Virus record (IMG/VR): IMGVR_UViG_3300015373_000023
Span: 1-34,066 of that record
Direction: 5' to 3' (one strand)
DNA length: 34,066 nucleotides
Source of the DNA: a virus
The notes below the pieces were generated by a model. It saw nothing but the letters and a program-made list of their open reading frames with translations. It made no database searches and was not told the DNA's origin. This document shows, in pieces, positions 6,300 to 15,095 of the stretch (positions are counted from its first letter, which is position 1; each line of letters begins with the position of its first letter). The position numbers and the translations under genes are program-made.

Positions 6300-6769
6300 G
6301 ATTGATCAAGTTCTGAATATTTCAACTCCAGAGGATCTTCTTGGATTGTTACATAGAGACTCTGAAGATATGCTTTGATTCCGCTCTTGTCGTTGACCGT
6401 CCAGGCATACGGACTAACGATCAAATCTACATTGATGATATCCGCCCAATCAAGCATCTCGATTTGACCTTCATCAATGTTCGTCCTTCCACGAGACGTG
6501 ATCAGGACGATACGCGGCGGGCGGCCTTTGAAGTTTACCGAGATGGGCAAATATGCCTGCGGTTCTTCTCTTCCTGCGTCTGCATCTTCTTCGCGAGGGC
6601 GCAACCACTTAACGTTCCAACCATCGGCAGCCATGTCTTCGGCTGTCTTGTCATCGAGAAGTACGGCGAAATTTCGATCACCTTCACGATTGTACTGGCC
6701 TTCTTTCCCAGCAAAATTACGAAAGATGATCCGAACACCCTCCATCAAAACCGTGTTATCCCTCGGCAT
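6296..6769 (-). CDS. Probable ssDNA-binding protein
   Basis: A 157-residue protein. The segment VRIIFRNFAGKEGQYNREGD followed by NFAVLLDDKTAEDMAADGWNVK, then YLPISVNFKGRPPRIVLI and VDLIVSPYAWTVNDKSGIKAYLQSL, matches my memory of a phage protein family annotated as single-stranded DNA-binding and rich in beta strands. It would coat ssDNA for the helicase-primase-polymerase encoded just upstream in the operon. The assignment is from recall and context, not from a unique motif. The gene is coupled by ATGA to the next ORF. Confidence 0.6.
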   Translation of the reverse strand: MPRDNTVLMEGVRIIFRNFAGKEGQYNREGDRNFAVLLDDKTAEDMAADGWNVKWLRPREEDADAGREEPQAYLPISVNFKGRPPRIVLITSRGRTNIDEGQIEMLDWADIINVDLIVSPYAWTVNDKSGIKAYLQSLYVTIQEDPLELKYSELDQS

Positions 6770-6947
6770 CGGTTTCTCCCGTCGCTTCCTGTATGATTCG
6801 TTCGGCTATGTAAGTTGACATCCAGTCGTCAATGGCGTCTTGAAGAGGTACTCCGTCTACCTTGGCCATAACTTTGAACATGCACATCATCGTCTTACCC
6901 ATCAGACGACCAAGCTCATGCACATCCTCGTCCGAAATTTCAGCCAT
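6756..6947 (-). CDS. Hypothetical 63-residue helical protein
   Basis: An acidic, mostly helical protein with several methionines (LGRLMGKTMMCMFKVMAKVDG). No family recognised. It overlaps the start of the ssDNA-binding-like gene by 14 nt, so they are probably co-translated. It may be a replication accessory subunit; that is inference from position only. Confidence 0.68.
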   Translation of the reverse strand: MAEISDEDVHELGRLMGKTMMCMFKVMAKVDGVPLQDAIDDWMSTYIAERIIQEATGETDAEG

Positions 6948-6949
6948 AA

Positions 6950-7168
6950 TTAGTCCTTATTAAGAAGAAGGTCGAGAGCAATCCGATCGAACTCACTTAG
7001 ATCCACATCTTGCTCATCACAAATATGAACGATGTATTGAGTCATGTCGAATAGCCTTGCATATTCACGTCTCTGTCGAGCAAGGTCCTTCATCAGAGAT
7101 CGTATGATGATTATTGACGCAATTTGTGTTCCGACTAAAATGCCGATAGCCGTTCGAACCTCAACCAT
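6950..7168 (-). CDS. 72-residue membrane-anchored protein
   Basis: The start I prefer is the ATG at 7166-7168, which has GAGGAG six nt upstream; a reading from 7183 would run further into the polymerase gene. The product begins MVEVRTAIGILVGTQIASII, a short membrane helix, then a charged cytosolic tail (KDLARQRREYARLFDM). It overlaps the end of the polymerase gene by 8 nt. Function unknown. Confidence 0.65.
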   Translation of the reverse strand: MVEVRTAIGILVGTQIASIIIIRSLMKDLARQRREYARLFDMTQYIVHICDEQDVDLSEFDRIALDLLLNKD

Positions 7169-10100
7169 TAACAAACTCCTCAAATGATCCGAAAGATTCG
7201 ATAGTCTTTATAGCTTCGGCTTTCAACTTCTCGAAATATGACATGTCAATTTTCAGATCTGTTATGGATTGAGCGATCTCGGCTTCAACCCATTTGTAAC
7301 CTTTGGTTCCGGCCACTGCGTAGTACTTATCATCCTTTACGCGGTAGAGCGTGCCACCTCCCTGTAAAACAGGTACAAAGCGACCAGTACGCCCAAGATG
7401 CCGCATGAGATGATAATCCAGAGCTTCATCTTCTTCGTGCTCCTCCCTATCAAGATACATTGTCCCTTGCACTACATTTTTACTTTCGCAGAAGTCATCG
7501 AAAGTAAGATCTTCTCCTGAAAACAGGGTTTTAAATATGTAGGGATGCTGAAATTGGGATCCTACAGCAGTCCAGGTATCACCTTTTCGCGCAATATATA
7601 CCGCATCGTTCACGAGACAAAATTTATCGTACGTTATCTCGTGTTCGAAATCATACCCGTATCGGGCACCATGTTCCTTAACGAAAGCGATTGCTCGTTT
7701 TGTTGCCCCGGGGATTTTTACGGAATCGGTCTTGATGTGTACTACCCTGTGGCCATTTTCCTGCAGGTCGTTTTTCAAATCGATCATGTAGAGAGCGCCA
7801 CGCTTAGCAACTATGTTATCCTTATTGCGATTATCTCGGAAAGGATTGGGAAATTTTGCCGAGGTCAATCCGTATACAATATTGATAACAATCTTTAGGG
7901 CGTATGCTAGCTTGTCTGCTCCATCTTCATTCTCAAGATATGGAGCTAAACGACCTTCGAGCATTTTCCTAGCCGAAGAAAAGTCTCTTCTTTTAATAGC
8001 CATACGAGCTTTTTTGAGATCCGAAAATTTTTCTGTATATTTCCCGAAGAGATTGAGGATCTCAATTGTCGTAGGGTGCATCGAAGCAATGTCCAGAAGA
8101 GCAACCTTCTTGTAGATTCCAGGCTCTGCGTAAACGTATCCACCTTCACCTGGATCTTCACCTCTATACGAGGATTTTCCGGCATCGAATTTGTATCCCT
8201 TGAATTCTTTACTCAGATCAGTATAGACAAAGGACCTCTGGGGATTTCGATCGTTGCCAAATATGATCTGTGCGGTATGTCTTTGTGTTGTGTCGTTGAT
8301 TGTCAATCCACTGAGTTCAGCCAAGATTTGTCGGGCAACGAAATCTTCCCAGCGATCTTCGAGCACAGCTTCCGTTGCTCGAACATCGTTGCAGCAATAT
8401 TCCACTACTCGCGACCAATCTTTTTCGTCTACTGGCTCGTCTAGCGGGAAATCCAACTCCATATGGTGGATACCGAGATCAATTTCAAATTTCTTAAGGC
8501 CTTGTTTGACAGAACTGATCTCCCAAACGTCGGCATAAGAAAGGTTATATGCTTGAGCAAAGAACGCATTTCGATTGTTGTCTATGACGATTTTTCTTGT
8601 TAACTCATAGAGTTTCTCGATGCTGTAACCCAAGACTGCAGCATAGAGAATATGATTGTCAAATCTACGGTTGTAGAAACCGACAAGCTTCAGTTTTGTC
8701 AGATTCTCAACCTCTTCTCTCGAAGGATTGATCATCCGAACAATGTTGTCGTCTCCCTTGAATTTCCAACAGATGACAAAGAGATTTGGGTAAACCTCAA
8801 TGTCAAATATGACCATACGATCATCGGTTACTTCGACAACAGCGTCAGCACTAACTTCCTCATCGGATTGGAACCTCATCGTCTGAACAATTCTCAGACA
8901 GTTGGAAGCCTGGTGCGTACTGTTGTTGGCAAAAGCCAAAATACGTGGTCGTAGGTCTGTGACGTCGTATTTCAGCCCTTCCTCATATGCTTCTTCTAGA
9001 ATATGAGCGATGAAATCCACCGATGGCTTGGTTCCTGGATGAATCTCTTTTCGCAGATTCCGCTCAATTAGCTCTCTAAGACCCTTTTCGGAAGTAATAG
9101 TCTTAGCCTTAAGCATCTTCTCCTTCTTCTTTTTAAGCGGGAGTCCACTGCCTATTTTGGCAACAGGCACAGCATTACATCGAGTTAACTTTCGACGTAA
9201 CGAGGCATCTCCCGTATACACCTTGATCTCGATGCCTTCGGAATATACCGATGCTAACTCGGTTGGATCCCCGAGATAAGTATAATGAAGATGTACACCT
9301 TTTCCAGATTTACTCAGCTCTGCATACGTAGCGGGCCACCTGCTTGCCGCCTCGAGATTTCGTTCAAGACTCACTTCTCCATCGGGGGTCTTCAAATCGA
9401 AATCGATGACGACATGTTTTTCAGGTACCCTTACGTAGTGAAGTTGAGAAGTGTCAATATCTGAAAGGGTAGACTTTACTCTTTCCCATTTTCTAAGAGG
9501 CGTTCCATCTTGGTTCGCCAGCTGAGCGGGACAGTCCGCAAGAAGCGAATCGAGTAGCGAATCATCTTCATCCATAACCAAAGAGAATGCCGGTAAGTTT
9601 TCATCACTTTCCTTAAGAACCTTGAACTTCTCAGCGTTGAATCCAGTATATAGACTACGAACGCGTTCACCGTCGACCTCTCCTCTATCTTTGAAATCAT
9701 CGAAATAGTTACGGAGCTCTTCGCGGATCTTGTATTGCGGACGCGCTCGATCGATGCCGCTTTCTATGCACCATTCCTTGTATAGCCCGTACGCCTGCTT
9801 CAAGGTTGTATAGTCTTGTTTCTTGAATAAATCGAAATATGCCTCAATGAAATTGAAGAAGACGTCGGTTTGAAGCATCATTTCCAGTGGACGATAGCCG
9901 TTGTAGTAATTCTTACCCATCTCCAAATATACTTGGAGACAGTGAGTAGCTATCGCACCTAGCTCGAAATCAATCTGACTCATCAACGTGTTATAGTGCC
10001 GAACCGGGATCTTAACGCCAGTTGGATGAATATCGATTAGTCTGCGAATTATTCCCGATTTGGCATCCGTGATCTTTACAGGTTGATTCGATCCGATGAA

Positions 10101-10913
10101 CAGCAATGCTTCAGCGCGGGAAGTATAACTCGGCTTGTACTTCTCATTCATCGTCATCTGCTCGTGGGAAACGATGGAATTTAGCCGTGTATTATCTTCC
10201 AACTTAGATAGATCACCGTCGTGCTGTATAGCAACAAGAGGGTTGTGTTTAAAAGCCTCCGTAGAAAACGTCCCATTTGAGCTTCCTAGGGCTTTCCCAT
10301 CGAATGTGGTGGTATATCCGTCGAACAATTTATGCAAGATGTTCAGAATAGTGGACTTACCGGATCCAGCGGGACCGTAGAATACGAAGAACTTTTGAAG
10401 TTTCTTAGAATCTCCCGCCACGATGGATCCGATAGCCCATTCTATCTTTGCTCGTTCTTCAACAGAATACAATGTTCCCACAAGCTCATCCCAAGCTGAA
10501 ATATCACCTCCCTCTAATGCGTAATTCAACCGCTTACTCGCATAGTCAGTTTTCTTTATTTCTGAGTTTGAAAACATGACTTTCGAGTCGAGGGGATGAT
10601 TATTATCACTGATATTGGCGAGGAACTTCTTAAATTGAGCCCAAGAATTGCTTTGGAATGACCGCATATAACGTACAATGTAGTTCATTCCTGTTTCTTT
10701 TCTCAATCTATCAGCTTCTGCTTGTAGATGTTCGTCTACCAATCGTTGAACATCGTACTCGTCACGAGACCATAGACCTTTTTCTTCGTCCCAAATAGCA
10801 TAAAAGGTTCGTCCTTGTACCATCAGATCCTGAGAGCGTCCCACGATAAAGTCGGGGTATAGTTCTATACCCTTATCTTTCGTCTCTTTAGTAAGGATCT
10901 GATAAAAATCCAT
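7161..10913 (-). CDS. Fused SF3 helicase / AEP-like primase / family B DNA polymerase
   Basis: A 1250-residue replisome protein. Residues 150-330 form an SF3/D5-type helicase: Walker A GPAGSGKST at 180-188 and motif C-like LLFIGSNQP about 270-278. Residues 500-590 look like an archaeo-eukaryotic primase: VIDFDLK at 502-508, SGKGVHLHY at 536-544 and IEIKVYTG at 561-568. Residues 700-1200 are a family B polymerase with proofreading: ExoI FDIEVY 703-708, ExoII GFYNRRFDN 745-753, ExoIII YCCNDVRAT 839-847, motif A DIASMHP 941-947, motif B K1007 to Y1014-G1015, motif C KTDS 1061-1064. The usual DTDS first aspartate is Lys; I recall the same variant in gut-phage relatives. The module order is reversed from ordinary primase-helicases. 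ATG at 10911-10913 with AGGAGG. Confidence 0.88.
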   Translation of the reverse strand: MDFYQILTKETKDKGIELYPDFIVGRSQDLMVQGRTFYAIWDEEKGLWSRDEYDVQRLVDEHLQAEADRLRKETGMNYIVRYMRSFQSNSWAQFKKFLANISDNNHPLDSKVMFSNSEIKKTDYASKRLNYALEGGDISAWDELVGTLYSVEERAKIEWAIGSIVAGDSKKLQKFFVFYGPAGSGKSTILNILHKLFDGYTTTFDGKALGSSNGTFSTEAFKHNPLVAIQHDGDLSKLEDNTRLNSIVSHEQMTMNEKYKPSYTSRAEALLFIGSNQPVKITDAKSGIIRRLIDIHPTGVKIPVRHYNTLMSQIDFELGAIATHCLQVYLEMGKNYYNGYRPLEMMLQTDVFFNFIEAYFDLFKKQDYTTLKQAYGLYKEWCIESGIDRARPQYKIREELRNYFDDFKDRGEVDGERVRSLYTGFNAEKFKVLKESDENLPAFSLVMDEDDSLLDSLLADCPAQLANQDGTPLRKWERVKSTLSDIDTSQLHYVRVPEKHVVIDFDLKTPDGEVSLERNLEAASRWPATYAELSKSGKGVHLHYTYLGDPTELASVYSEGIEIKVYTGDASLRRKLTRCNAVPVAKIGSGLPLKKKKEKMLKAKTITSEKGLRELIERNLRKEIHPGTKPSVDFIAHILEEAYEEGLKYDVTDLRPRILAFANNSTHQASNCLRIVQTMRFQSDEEVSADAVVEVTDDRMVIFDIEVYPNLFVICWKFKGDDNIVRMINPSREEVENLTKLKLVGFYNRRFDNHILYAAVLGYSIEKLYELTRKIVIDNNRNAFFAQAYNLSYADVWEISSVKQGLKKFEIDLGIHHMELDFPLDEPVDEKDWSRVVEYCCNDVRATEAVLEDRWEDFVARQILAELSGLTINDTTQRHTAQIIFGNDRNPQRSFVYTDLSKEFKGYKFDAGKSSYRGEDPGEGGYVYAEPGIYKKVALLDIASMHPTTIEILNLFGKYTEKFSDLKKARMAIKRRDFSSARKMLEGRLAPYLENEDGADKLAYALKIVINIVYGLTSAKFPNPFRDNRNKDNIVAKRGALYMIDLKNDLQENGHRVVHIKTDSVKIPGATKRAIAFVKEHGARYGYDFEHEITYDKFCLVNDAVYIARKGDTWTAVGSQFQHPYIFKTLFSGEDLTFDDFCESKNVVQGTMYLDREEHEEDEALDYHLMRHLGRTGRFVPVLQGGGTLYRVKDDKYYAVAGTKGYKWVEAEIAQSITDLKIDMSYFEKLKAEAIKTIESFGSFEEFVNG

Positions 10914-10923
10914 AATCCTCCTT

Positions 10924-11445
10924 CTAAAGATCCGTCATCTCGTTAACGTATGCCTGCATCTGAAACCAAATTTCTACCTGGGTTTGATCTCTTTCAGGAT
11001 TGTTCAGTGGAAAGAATCCGCCGTATCCATCATATCGATAATTTCTCCACACAAGGTTATAGAGAATTTCATCGATTCGATCGACATTTTCTTTCGTCAG
11101 TTCATCGGACATCTTGTTCAATCGAAGATTCTTGATCAACCTCCATGCCCAGTGACGATCATCACCACCCGCTATGAAAGCTACTCTTCGACTGAGACCA
11201 ATTAGCAACTCGAGAATCGTACAACCATCGAGCTGCAATTTCTTGGCTTTGATCTTGCTACCCATGAATTCTGCACGGAGATCCAAACCGTCCTGTAGAC
11301 GGTTGTTATCATTCGGAACCGTCCATACAAATTCCAGGTTGTGCATCCGTTCGAACAAGCCTCTATACGACTTACCATTTCTTGGCGTATCGACTTGTCC
11401 TATCAACCACTCATAGTATTCAAAATCAATCGGTTGCAGAGTCAT
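10924..11445 (-). CDS. Conserved phage protein, unknown role
   Basis: A 173-residue protein. It has signature segments I recall from a family widespread in gut and Gram-positive phages: YRGLFERMHNLEFVWTVPND-type start, LDGCTILELLIGLSRRVAF in the middle, and GGFFPLNNPERDQTQVEIWF near the end. The function of that family is unknown to me. It lies 10 nt before the replisome fusion and overlaps the end of the 246-residue membrane protein by 20 nt, so it is probably expressed with both. Confidence 0.75.
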   Translation of the reverse strand: MTLQPIDFEYYEWLIGQVDTPRNGKSYRGLFERMHNLEFVWTVPNDNNRLQDGLDLRAEFMGSKIKAKKLQLDGCTILELLIGLSRRVAFIAGGDDRHWAWRLIKNLRLNKMSDELTKENVDRIDEILYNLVWRNYRYDGYGGFFPLNNPERDQTQVEIWFQMQAYVNEMTDL

Positions 11446-12166
11446 TTCGATCGAGGCCTAGCATTTCCTCTTCGTAACTCGCCGGGGATCGGCAAATCTC
11501 CATCTCCAACTCCAGCTTCTGGTTACGAACGAACACGACATCGATGTCGTCTGATCCGTGACCAAACCTGAGGTTGTCCTTACCGACAACTTCCTGAGCA
11601 TGAGGAAGCGGTCTACCGTCCTCGTCGCAAAGAACGTCGTCACCGGCATAATAGGTGTAGGTCACCTTTGAATATCCGGCTTCTGATTCGTTGAACTCAT
11701 CCTGATGGATGATGTAAGGCACTTCTGGATCTCGAGCTCTCAACTCAAGAGCATAGTCCCAGCCATCATCCTTCGACTTTCCTCCATCGTAGGTGACTAC
11801 CGGAGGCGCGCGGAGAGGTTCCTGAACAGGAACTGGAGGTCTCGTCGGTCGAGGTGGCTCTTCGACTTCGACAGCTGTCGAATATCCTCGCTCCTCTACG
11901 AGTTCTTCGACGGAAGGCTTCTGCCGAGCCTGATAAGCCTCTCGAATCTTCTCGACTTCCTCTGCACTCTCCTTGAAGGCTTCGGCTCGGATCTTTTCCT
12001 TATTGAACCGATAACCCCAATAGAACCCCAATGCTGCGCCAATTACCATCCCTCCAAGAACATATCCAACAGCCGACGTGTTGATTTTCCTTGTCGCCTG
12101 GGCAACCTCTTCGAGATTGGTCGCGACTTCTTCCACGACTCCTTCTACAACACCTTCAACGGCCAT
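11426..12166 (-). CDS. Membrane-anchored 246-residue protein
   Basis: The N-terminus is an acidic helix (EGVVEGVVEEVATNLEEVAQ), followed by a membrane helix around residues 32-52 (VGYVLGGMVIGAALGFYWGY), a coiled charged region, a proline-rich linker (PPRPTRPPVPV) and an acidic soluble domain with aromatic strands. The glycine-zipper-like helix is typical of proteins that associate in membranes. It sits with the DUF6353-like gene 9 nt upstream, so they may form one complex. No family recognised. Start with AAGGAG five nt upstream. Confidence 0.7.
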   Translation of the reverse strand: MAVEGVVEGVVEEVATNLEEVAQATRKINTSAVGYVLGGMVIGAALGFYWGYRFNKEKIRAEAFKESAEEVEKIREAYQARQKPSVEELVEERGYSTAVEVEEPPRPTRPPVPVQEPLRAPPVVTYDGGKSKDDGWDYALELRARDPEVPYIIHQDEFNESEAGYSKVTYTYYAGDDVLCDEDGRPLPHAQEVVGKDNLRFGHGSDDIDVVFVRNQKLELEMEICRSPASYEEEMLGLDRNDSATD

Positions 12167-12175
12167 ATTTTCTCC

Positions 12176-13072
12176 TTAACCTTCGAAGTCGATTCGGTCG
12201 TAGATCACGCCATCGACATTGAAGTCAAGAAGGATAGATCCTTCAAAGCCGTTGACGAAATCCCGGGCAACTTGAGTATCCCCGTCAAATACGCCGAAAT
12301 TGATGAAATTATCGGTCTCGCCGTTTGGTGTGAGAATCCAACCGACCACTGCTCCAGCCTTGGATCTCGGAATTCCGAGCATGTCGTAGACTTCATTCAG
12401 AAACACATGCCCTCGAGAATGGAGCAGATCGTTCGCGTAGTTCTGCTGGCACTTAAGAAAGATCAGATTGTACTCGGGCTCCTTGTTCCACGATGAGGAG
12501 GATGGATCAAAGAATCGAGCATAGATCGACGGCTCGCCGAACCCAACACGAGTAACTTTCTTCTTCTTACCGGTCTCCGGATCTTCGATCGTCACTTCAC
12601 GAGTGCCATATCGGAAGTCTCGATCCTGATCCTCACCGTACTTCTCGACTACACGAGCTCGGTATTCGCTGAACCCCTTTTCCAGCGCCGTATATGCCGA
12701 CATCAGCGCGGCATTACGCTTGGTTAGGATATTGTGGGAGCTCGTCAAGGCATAGACAGAAAGTCCACCGAGAACGATAGCCGGAGCATACGCCCTTACA
12801 ACCTTGACGCCGGTCTGGAAATAGATGAGCGAAATATCCCGCTGGCGATCCTTCTCGCTGTAATCGGGATGATCCAACGTCTTTGCCGTCTCGAGCTTGT
12901 CCTTTGCTTCGCCGACGACTTCGTCCATCTTCAAAGTAGCCCGACAAGCGAGGACAGTACTCCCCACCATGCCCACGATACCTGCTCCAAGAAGAAGTCC
13001 CGGAGAACTTTTCTGCAAAAGCAGAGTATTACGGGCAACCTGTCTTCCGATTACCTCTGGGACAAACTTCAT
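12176..13072 (-). CDS. DUF6353-like membrane protein, copy 1
   Basis: A 298-residue protein with two probable membrane segments (GLLLGAGIVGMVGSTVLACRA near residue 25-45, and AYAPAIVLGGLSVYALTSSHN about 115-135), then a soluble C-terminal domain. It is a paralogue of the gene at 15096-15893: shared features are G-I/V-VG-VG---L--RA, a second helix followed by K-AAL, an EY--VVEK-G segment and the C-terminal GW--N-- region. I believe this matches DUF6353, a phage family of unknown function. The ATG overlaps the TGA of the 71-residue gene. A role in envelope modification or superinfection exclusion is possible but unproven. Confidence 0.75.
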   Translation of the reverse strand: MKFVPEVIGRQVARNTLLLQKSSPGLLLGAGIVGMVGSTVLACRATLKMDEVVGEAKDKLETAKTLDHPDYSEKDRQRDISLIYFQTGVKVVRAYAPAIVLGGLSVYALTSSHNILTKRNAALMSAYTALEKGFSEYRARVVEKYGEDQDRDFRYGTREVTIEDPETGKKKKVTRVGFGEPSIYARFFDPSSSSWNKEPEYNLIFLKCQQNYANDLLHSRGHVFLNEVYDMLGIPRSKAGAVVGWILTPNGETDNFINFGVFDGDTQVARDFVNGFEGSILLDFNVDGVIYDRIDFEG

Positions 13073-13284
13073 GGTACATTTGCTCCCTTCATAAAGTCAG
13101 AAAGACCTTCTATTGCCTCATTAGCTAATGTACGCTTATCGAATTGAAGATTGGCCGCATCTTCTTTTAGATCTTGAAGTACTCGAATATCGTCCGTACC
13201 ATTTTTCGTAGCTTTGGAAATGAGAAAATCGCATAAACGTTCTACCTTTTGGGCGAATTCGTTTATATCGATATCTCTAGGCAT
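13069..13284 (-). CDS. Hypothetical 71-residue helical protein
   Basis: A predicted all-helical protein (NEFAQKVERLCDFLISKATK, VLQDLKEDAANLQFDKRTL). No family recognised. The TGA overlaps the ATG of the DUF6353-like gene (ATGA), pointing to co-translation and perhaps a joint function at the membrane. It starts about 20 nt after the stop of the 208-residue protein. Confidence 0.68.
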   Translation of the reverse strand: MPRDIDINEFAQKVERLCDFLISKATKNGTDDIRVLQDLKEDAANLQFDKRTLANEAIEGLSDFMKGANVP

Positions 13285-13304
13285 TTTCGATTGACTCTGT
13301 CACT

Positions 13305-13931
13305 TCAGTCAAGAGGTTCTGGTTCCGGCAGATCCAACAGATAACCGCCACGGATCCTTGAAACCCCAGCGCCCTGTAGATCTGTCCAACCCCATTTATG
13401 ATCAATATGCGTGGAACCGAGTCCAACAAGCTCGTAGAGATCTGCAACTGACGCGGAATCATATTGCCTCACTAAGTCGAAAAGTCGGTCGATAACTTCC
13501 TCGGCCTCTGTACGATTATCCAGCACGATTTCATCAAAGTCATGACGAGCACGTGCTTCACGACTCATTGCTCTTTGAGGACCAGAAAACCTGCTTCCAG
13601 TCGATGAATAACGGTTGTACTGAATATGACCAGTTGGGCCCGAAGGCGGAATCCTGGATCCTCGTCGACGAGAATCGCCGAAGATCAGCTTTTCGATCCC
13701 CTGCTGACCTGCTTCGACGATCATATCCCTTGCTGCAGGAAGTAGAACGTCAAAAATGACGTACTTGACTGAGGTTTTCAGATCTCCTGCCACGAAAGTG
13801 CTCGAGAACTGCTTTCGAAGAGACCTTCTCTTTCGAGTAGCCTTTCCCGTCGTAATAGGAGTAATATTTTTATCCTCAGGAGTTCCTTTTTTGCTTGCCT
13901 CGCTATTCGGCGGAAATTCCGAAGATGACAT
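13305..13931 (-). CDS. Conserved phage protein of unknown role
   Basis: A 208-residue protein. It has a basic N-terminus (RKRRSLRKQF), a hydrophobic or amphipathic stretch (VKYVIFDVLLPAARDMIVEAG), a serine/arginine-rich linker, and a conserved C-terminal domain (DNRTEAEEVIDRLFDLVRQY, then DHKWGWTDLQGAGVSRIRGGYLLDLPEP). I recall the same C-terminal pattern from many gut-phage hypothetical proteins. It follows a terminator at 13955-13988 but has no copy of the cassette promoter, so its transcription is unclear. Confidence 0.75.
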   Translation of the reverse strand: MSSSEFPPNSEASKKGTPEDKNITPITTGKATRKRRSLRKQFSSTFVAGDLKTSVKYVIFDVLLPAARDMIVEAGQQGIEKLIFGDSRRRGSRIPPSGPTGHIQYNRYSSTGSRFSGPQRAMSREARARHDFDEIVLDNRTEAEEVIDRLFDLVRQYDSASVADLYELVGLGSTHIDHKWGWTDLQGAGVSRIRGGYLLDLPEPEPLD

Positions 13932-13954
13932 TTATTTCCTTAGCTTTTGAGAAA

Positions 13955-13988
13955 CAAAAAGCTAAAGGCCGTGTTAGGGCCTCTAGCT
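13955..13988 (-). terminator. Intrinsic terminator after the 89-residue gene
   Basis: On the minus strand an 11-bp stem AGCTAGAGGCC/GGCCTTTAGCT (13978-13988 with 13960-13970, one G-U pair) is followed by TTTTTG. It begins 6 nt after the TAG at 13995-13997. Confidence 0.8.
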
Positions 13989-13994
13989 GTGAAG

Positions 13995-14264
13995 CTAACT
14001 TTCGACTACCTCGGGCTCAGTAGCGTCGGTGTTACGCTTCTGCAACCAAGTCTTGCCGTTCTCCATCGCTTCTCCGACGTACTCCGATCCGCGATCGGCG
14101 ACGAGCAGTCCGAGAACCGTACTTCCAGTCCAGACCACGATCTTGTTTGCGACCGTGACCGGCATGGTCGTGTTGTTCTTGACGACGTCACCAACCACCT
14201 TCGTAGTACTTGCAGTTACGAGGGCCTGAACAGCAAACTTAACGACAGAAAATGCACCCAGCAT
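13995..14264 (-). CDS. Small membrane protein, 89 residues
   Basis: It has two hydrophobic stretches: SVVKFAVQALVTASTTKVVG near the N-terminus and VANKIVVWTGSTVLGLLVAD in the middle, then a charged tail. No family recognised. It forms a complete cassette: promoter motif at 14290-14314, AAGGAG ribosome site, ATG at 14262-14264, and an intrinsic terminator after the stop. The cassette form recurs at 18.2-19.4 kb. Confidence 0.75.
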   Translation of the reverse strand: MLGAFSVVKFAVQALVTASTTKVVGDVVKNNTTMPVTVANKIVVWTGSTVLGLLVADRGSEYVGEAMENGKTWLQKRNTDATEPEVVES

Positions 14265-14289
14265 TTTTGCTCCTTAAGTAGAGGGCTTC

Positions 14290-14314
14290 ATTATATGGAA
14301 TGATTATTCTGCGA
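14290..14314 (-). promoter_or_regulatory. Cassette promoter motif P1
   Basis: The minus strand carries TCGC (14314-14311), 15 nt, then TATAAT (14295-14290) followed by GAA. The same layout occurs at seven other sites with exactly the same spacing. It overlaps the stop of the 177-residue gene and drives the 89-residue membrane protein. Confidence 0.75.
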
Positions 14315-14837
14315 TTTTCGCTTCTCCAGAAGCCAAACGAGCCCCAAGAGCTCTGAGTTCATCTTCTGACATTGAGTCAAATACGTGTCTTGGAATGATT
14401 TCAGGTTCGGGTTTCTCTGCTACGGCCAATGCGGGCTTCTTTTCCTCGCCGCTAGCTACTTTTGCTGCTTCTTCGGCCATTCCAGCAGGGATAACTCCGT
14501 TGATAAACTCGATTGCTGCATCCGTTTTTGTGACCAATTCCATGAAAAGCACCGAATATGCTTCGGTTGACTCGAATTCGTCACGCAGCTGCTGGTTCTT
14601 GATGAATCGACGACCATCTTCCGATTTCTGACCATAGGCGCCCAGGATGATATTCTTGAATTCTGCGATGATGCTCTTACCATCCTCAGCTGCGACAATT
14701 CGTTTCAAAGCTTCAGACAAGCCGCCTTGATGGCTCATTTCGAGCTCGACTAGCTCTGCCTTAGACAAATGGAAGAAAAAATCTTCACTAACTTCTTCGC
14801 CGTTGAAGTCTGTGTACGTAATTGTCTTCTTGAGCAC
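14304..14837 (-). CDS. Conserved phage protein, chaperone-like (uncertain)
   Basis: A 177-residue protein. The start GTG at 14835-14837 has a GGGAG site. The product reads TITYTDFNGEEVSEDFFFHLSKAEL, then LKRIVAAEDGKSIIAEFKNIILGAYGQKSEDGRRFIK, and ends in a low-complexity acidic tail (EPEIIPRHVFDSMSEDELRALG). I recall this pattern from gut-phage proteins sometimes labelled tail assembly chaperone. Here it lies 15 kb from the tail genes, in the membrane cassette region, so the label is doubtful. Its stop lies inside promoter P1. Confidence 0.65.
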   Translation of the reverse strand: MLKKTITYTDFNGEEVSEDFFFHLSKAELVELEMSHQGGLSEALKRIVAAEDGKSIIAEFKNIILGAYGQKSEDGRRFIKNQQLRDEFESTEAYSVLFMELVTKTDAAIEFINGVIPAGMAEEAAKVASGEEKKPALAVAEKPEPEIIPRHVFDSMSEDELRALGARLASGEAKIAE

Positions 14838-14848
14838 GTTCTCCCTTT

Positions 14849-15064
14849 CTAAACTGGCTCTAGCGGCTCACGCCAATTCGGAGGAACAGGTCTAGTCGAG
14901 GCCCATCGCACCGCTTCATCAATGCAATGTGCGTCGACAAGACAATATCGAAGGTTTTGCTTCATCTCGATACCTTCACCGAGATCACGAGTACGCGATA
15001 CCACGCCGATTTCTTCGTCAGGACGCGTTTTACCGCATACATGACAAGACCATTCAAGACTCAT
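14849..15064 (-). CDS. 71-residue zinc-binding-like protein
   Basis: I prefer the ATG at 15062-15064 with GGGGGA eight nt upstream; ATG at 15073 or 15115 are alternatives. The product starts MSLEWSCHVCGKTRPDEEIG and continues NLRYCLVDAHCIDEAVRWAS, giving CxxC and CxxxxxC groups that may bind one zinc. Small proteins with a CDVCGK-RPD pattern are common in actinophages; their function is unknown. It lies between the second DUF6353-like gene and the 177-residue gene. Confidence 0.7.
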   Translation of the reverse strand: MSLEWSCHVCGKTRPDEEIGVVSRTRDLGEGIEMKQNLRYCLVDAHCIDEAVRWASTRPVPPNWREPLEPV

Positions 15065-15095
15065 AACCGTCATCCCCCATCCAGGGCTGGCAGTT

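Noticed and set aside
11705-12496. 263-residue plus-strand ORF
   Set aside because: It is antisense to two well-supported membrane protein genes and lacks a start signal.
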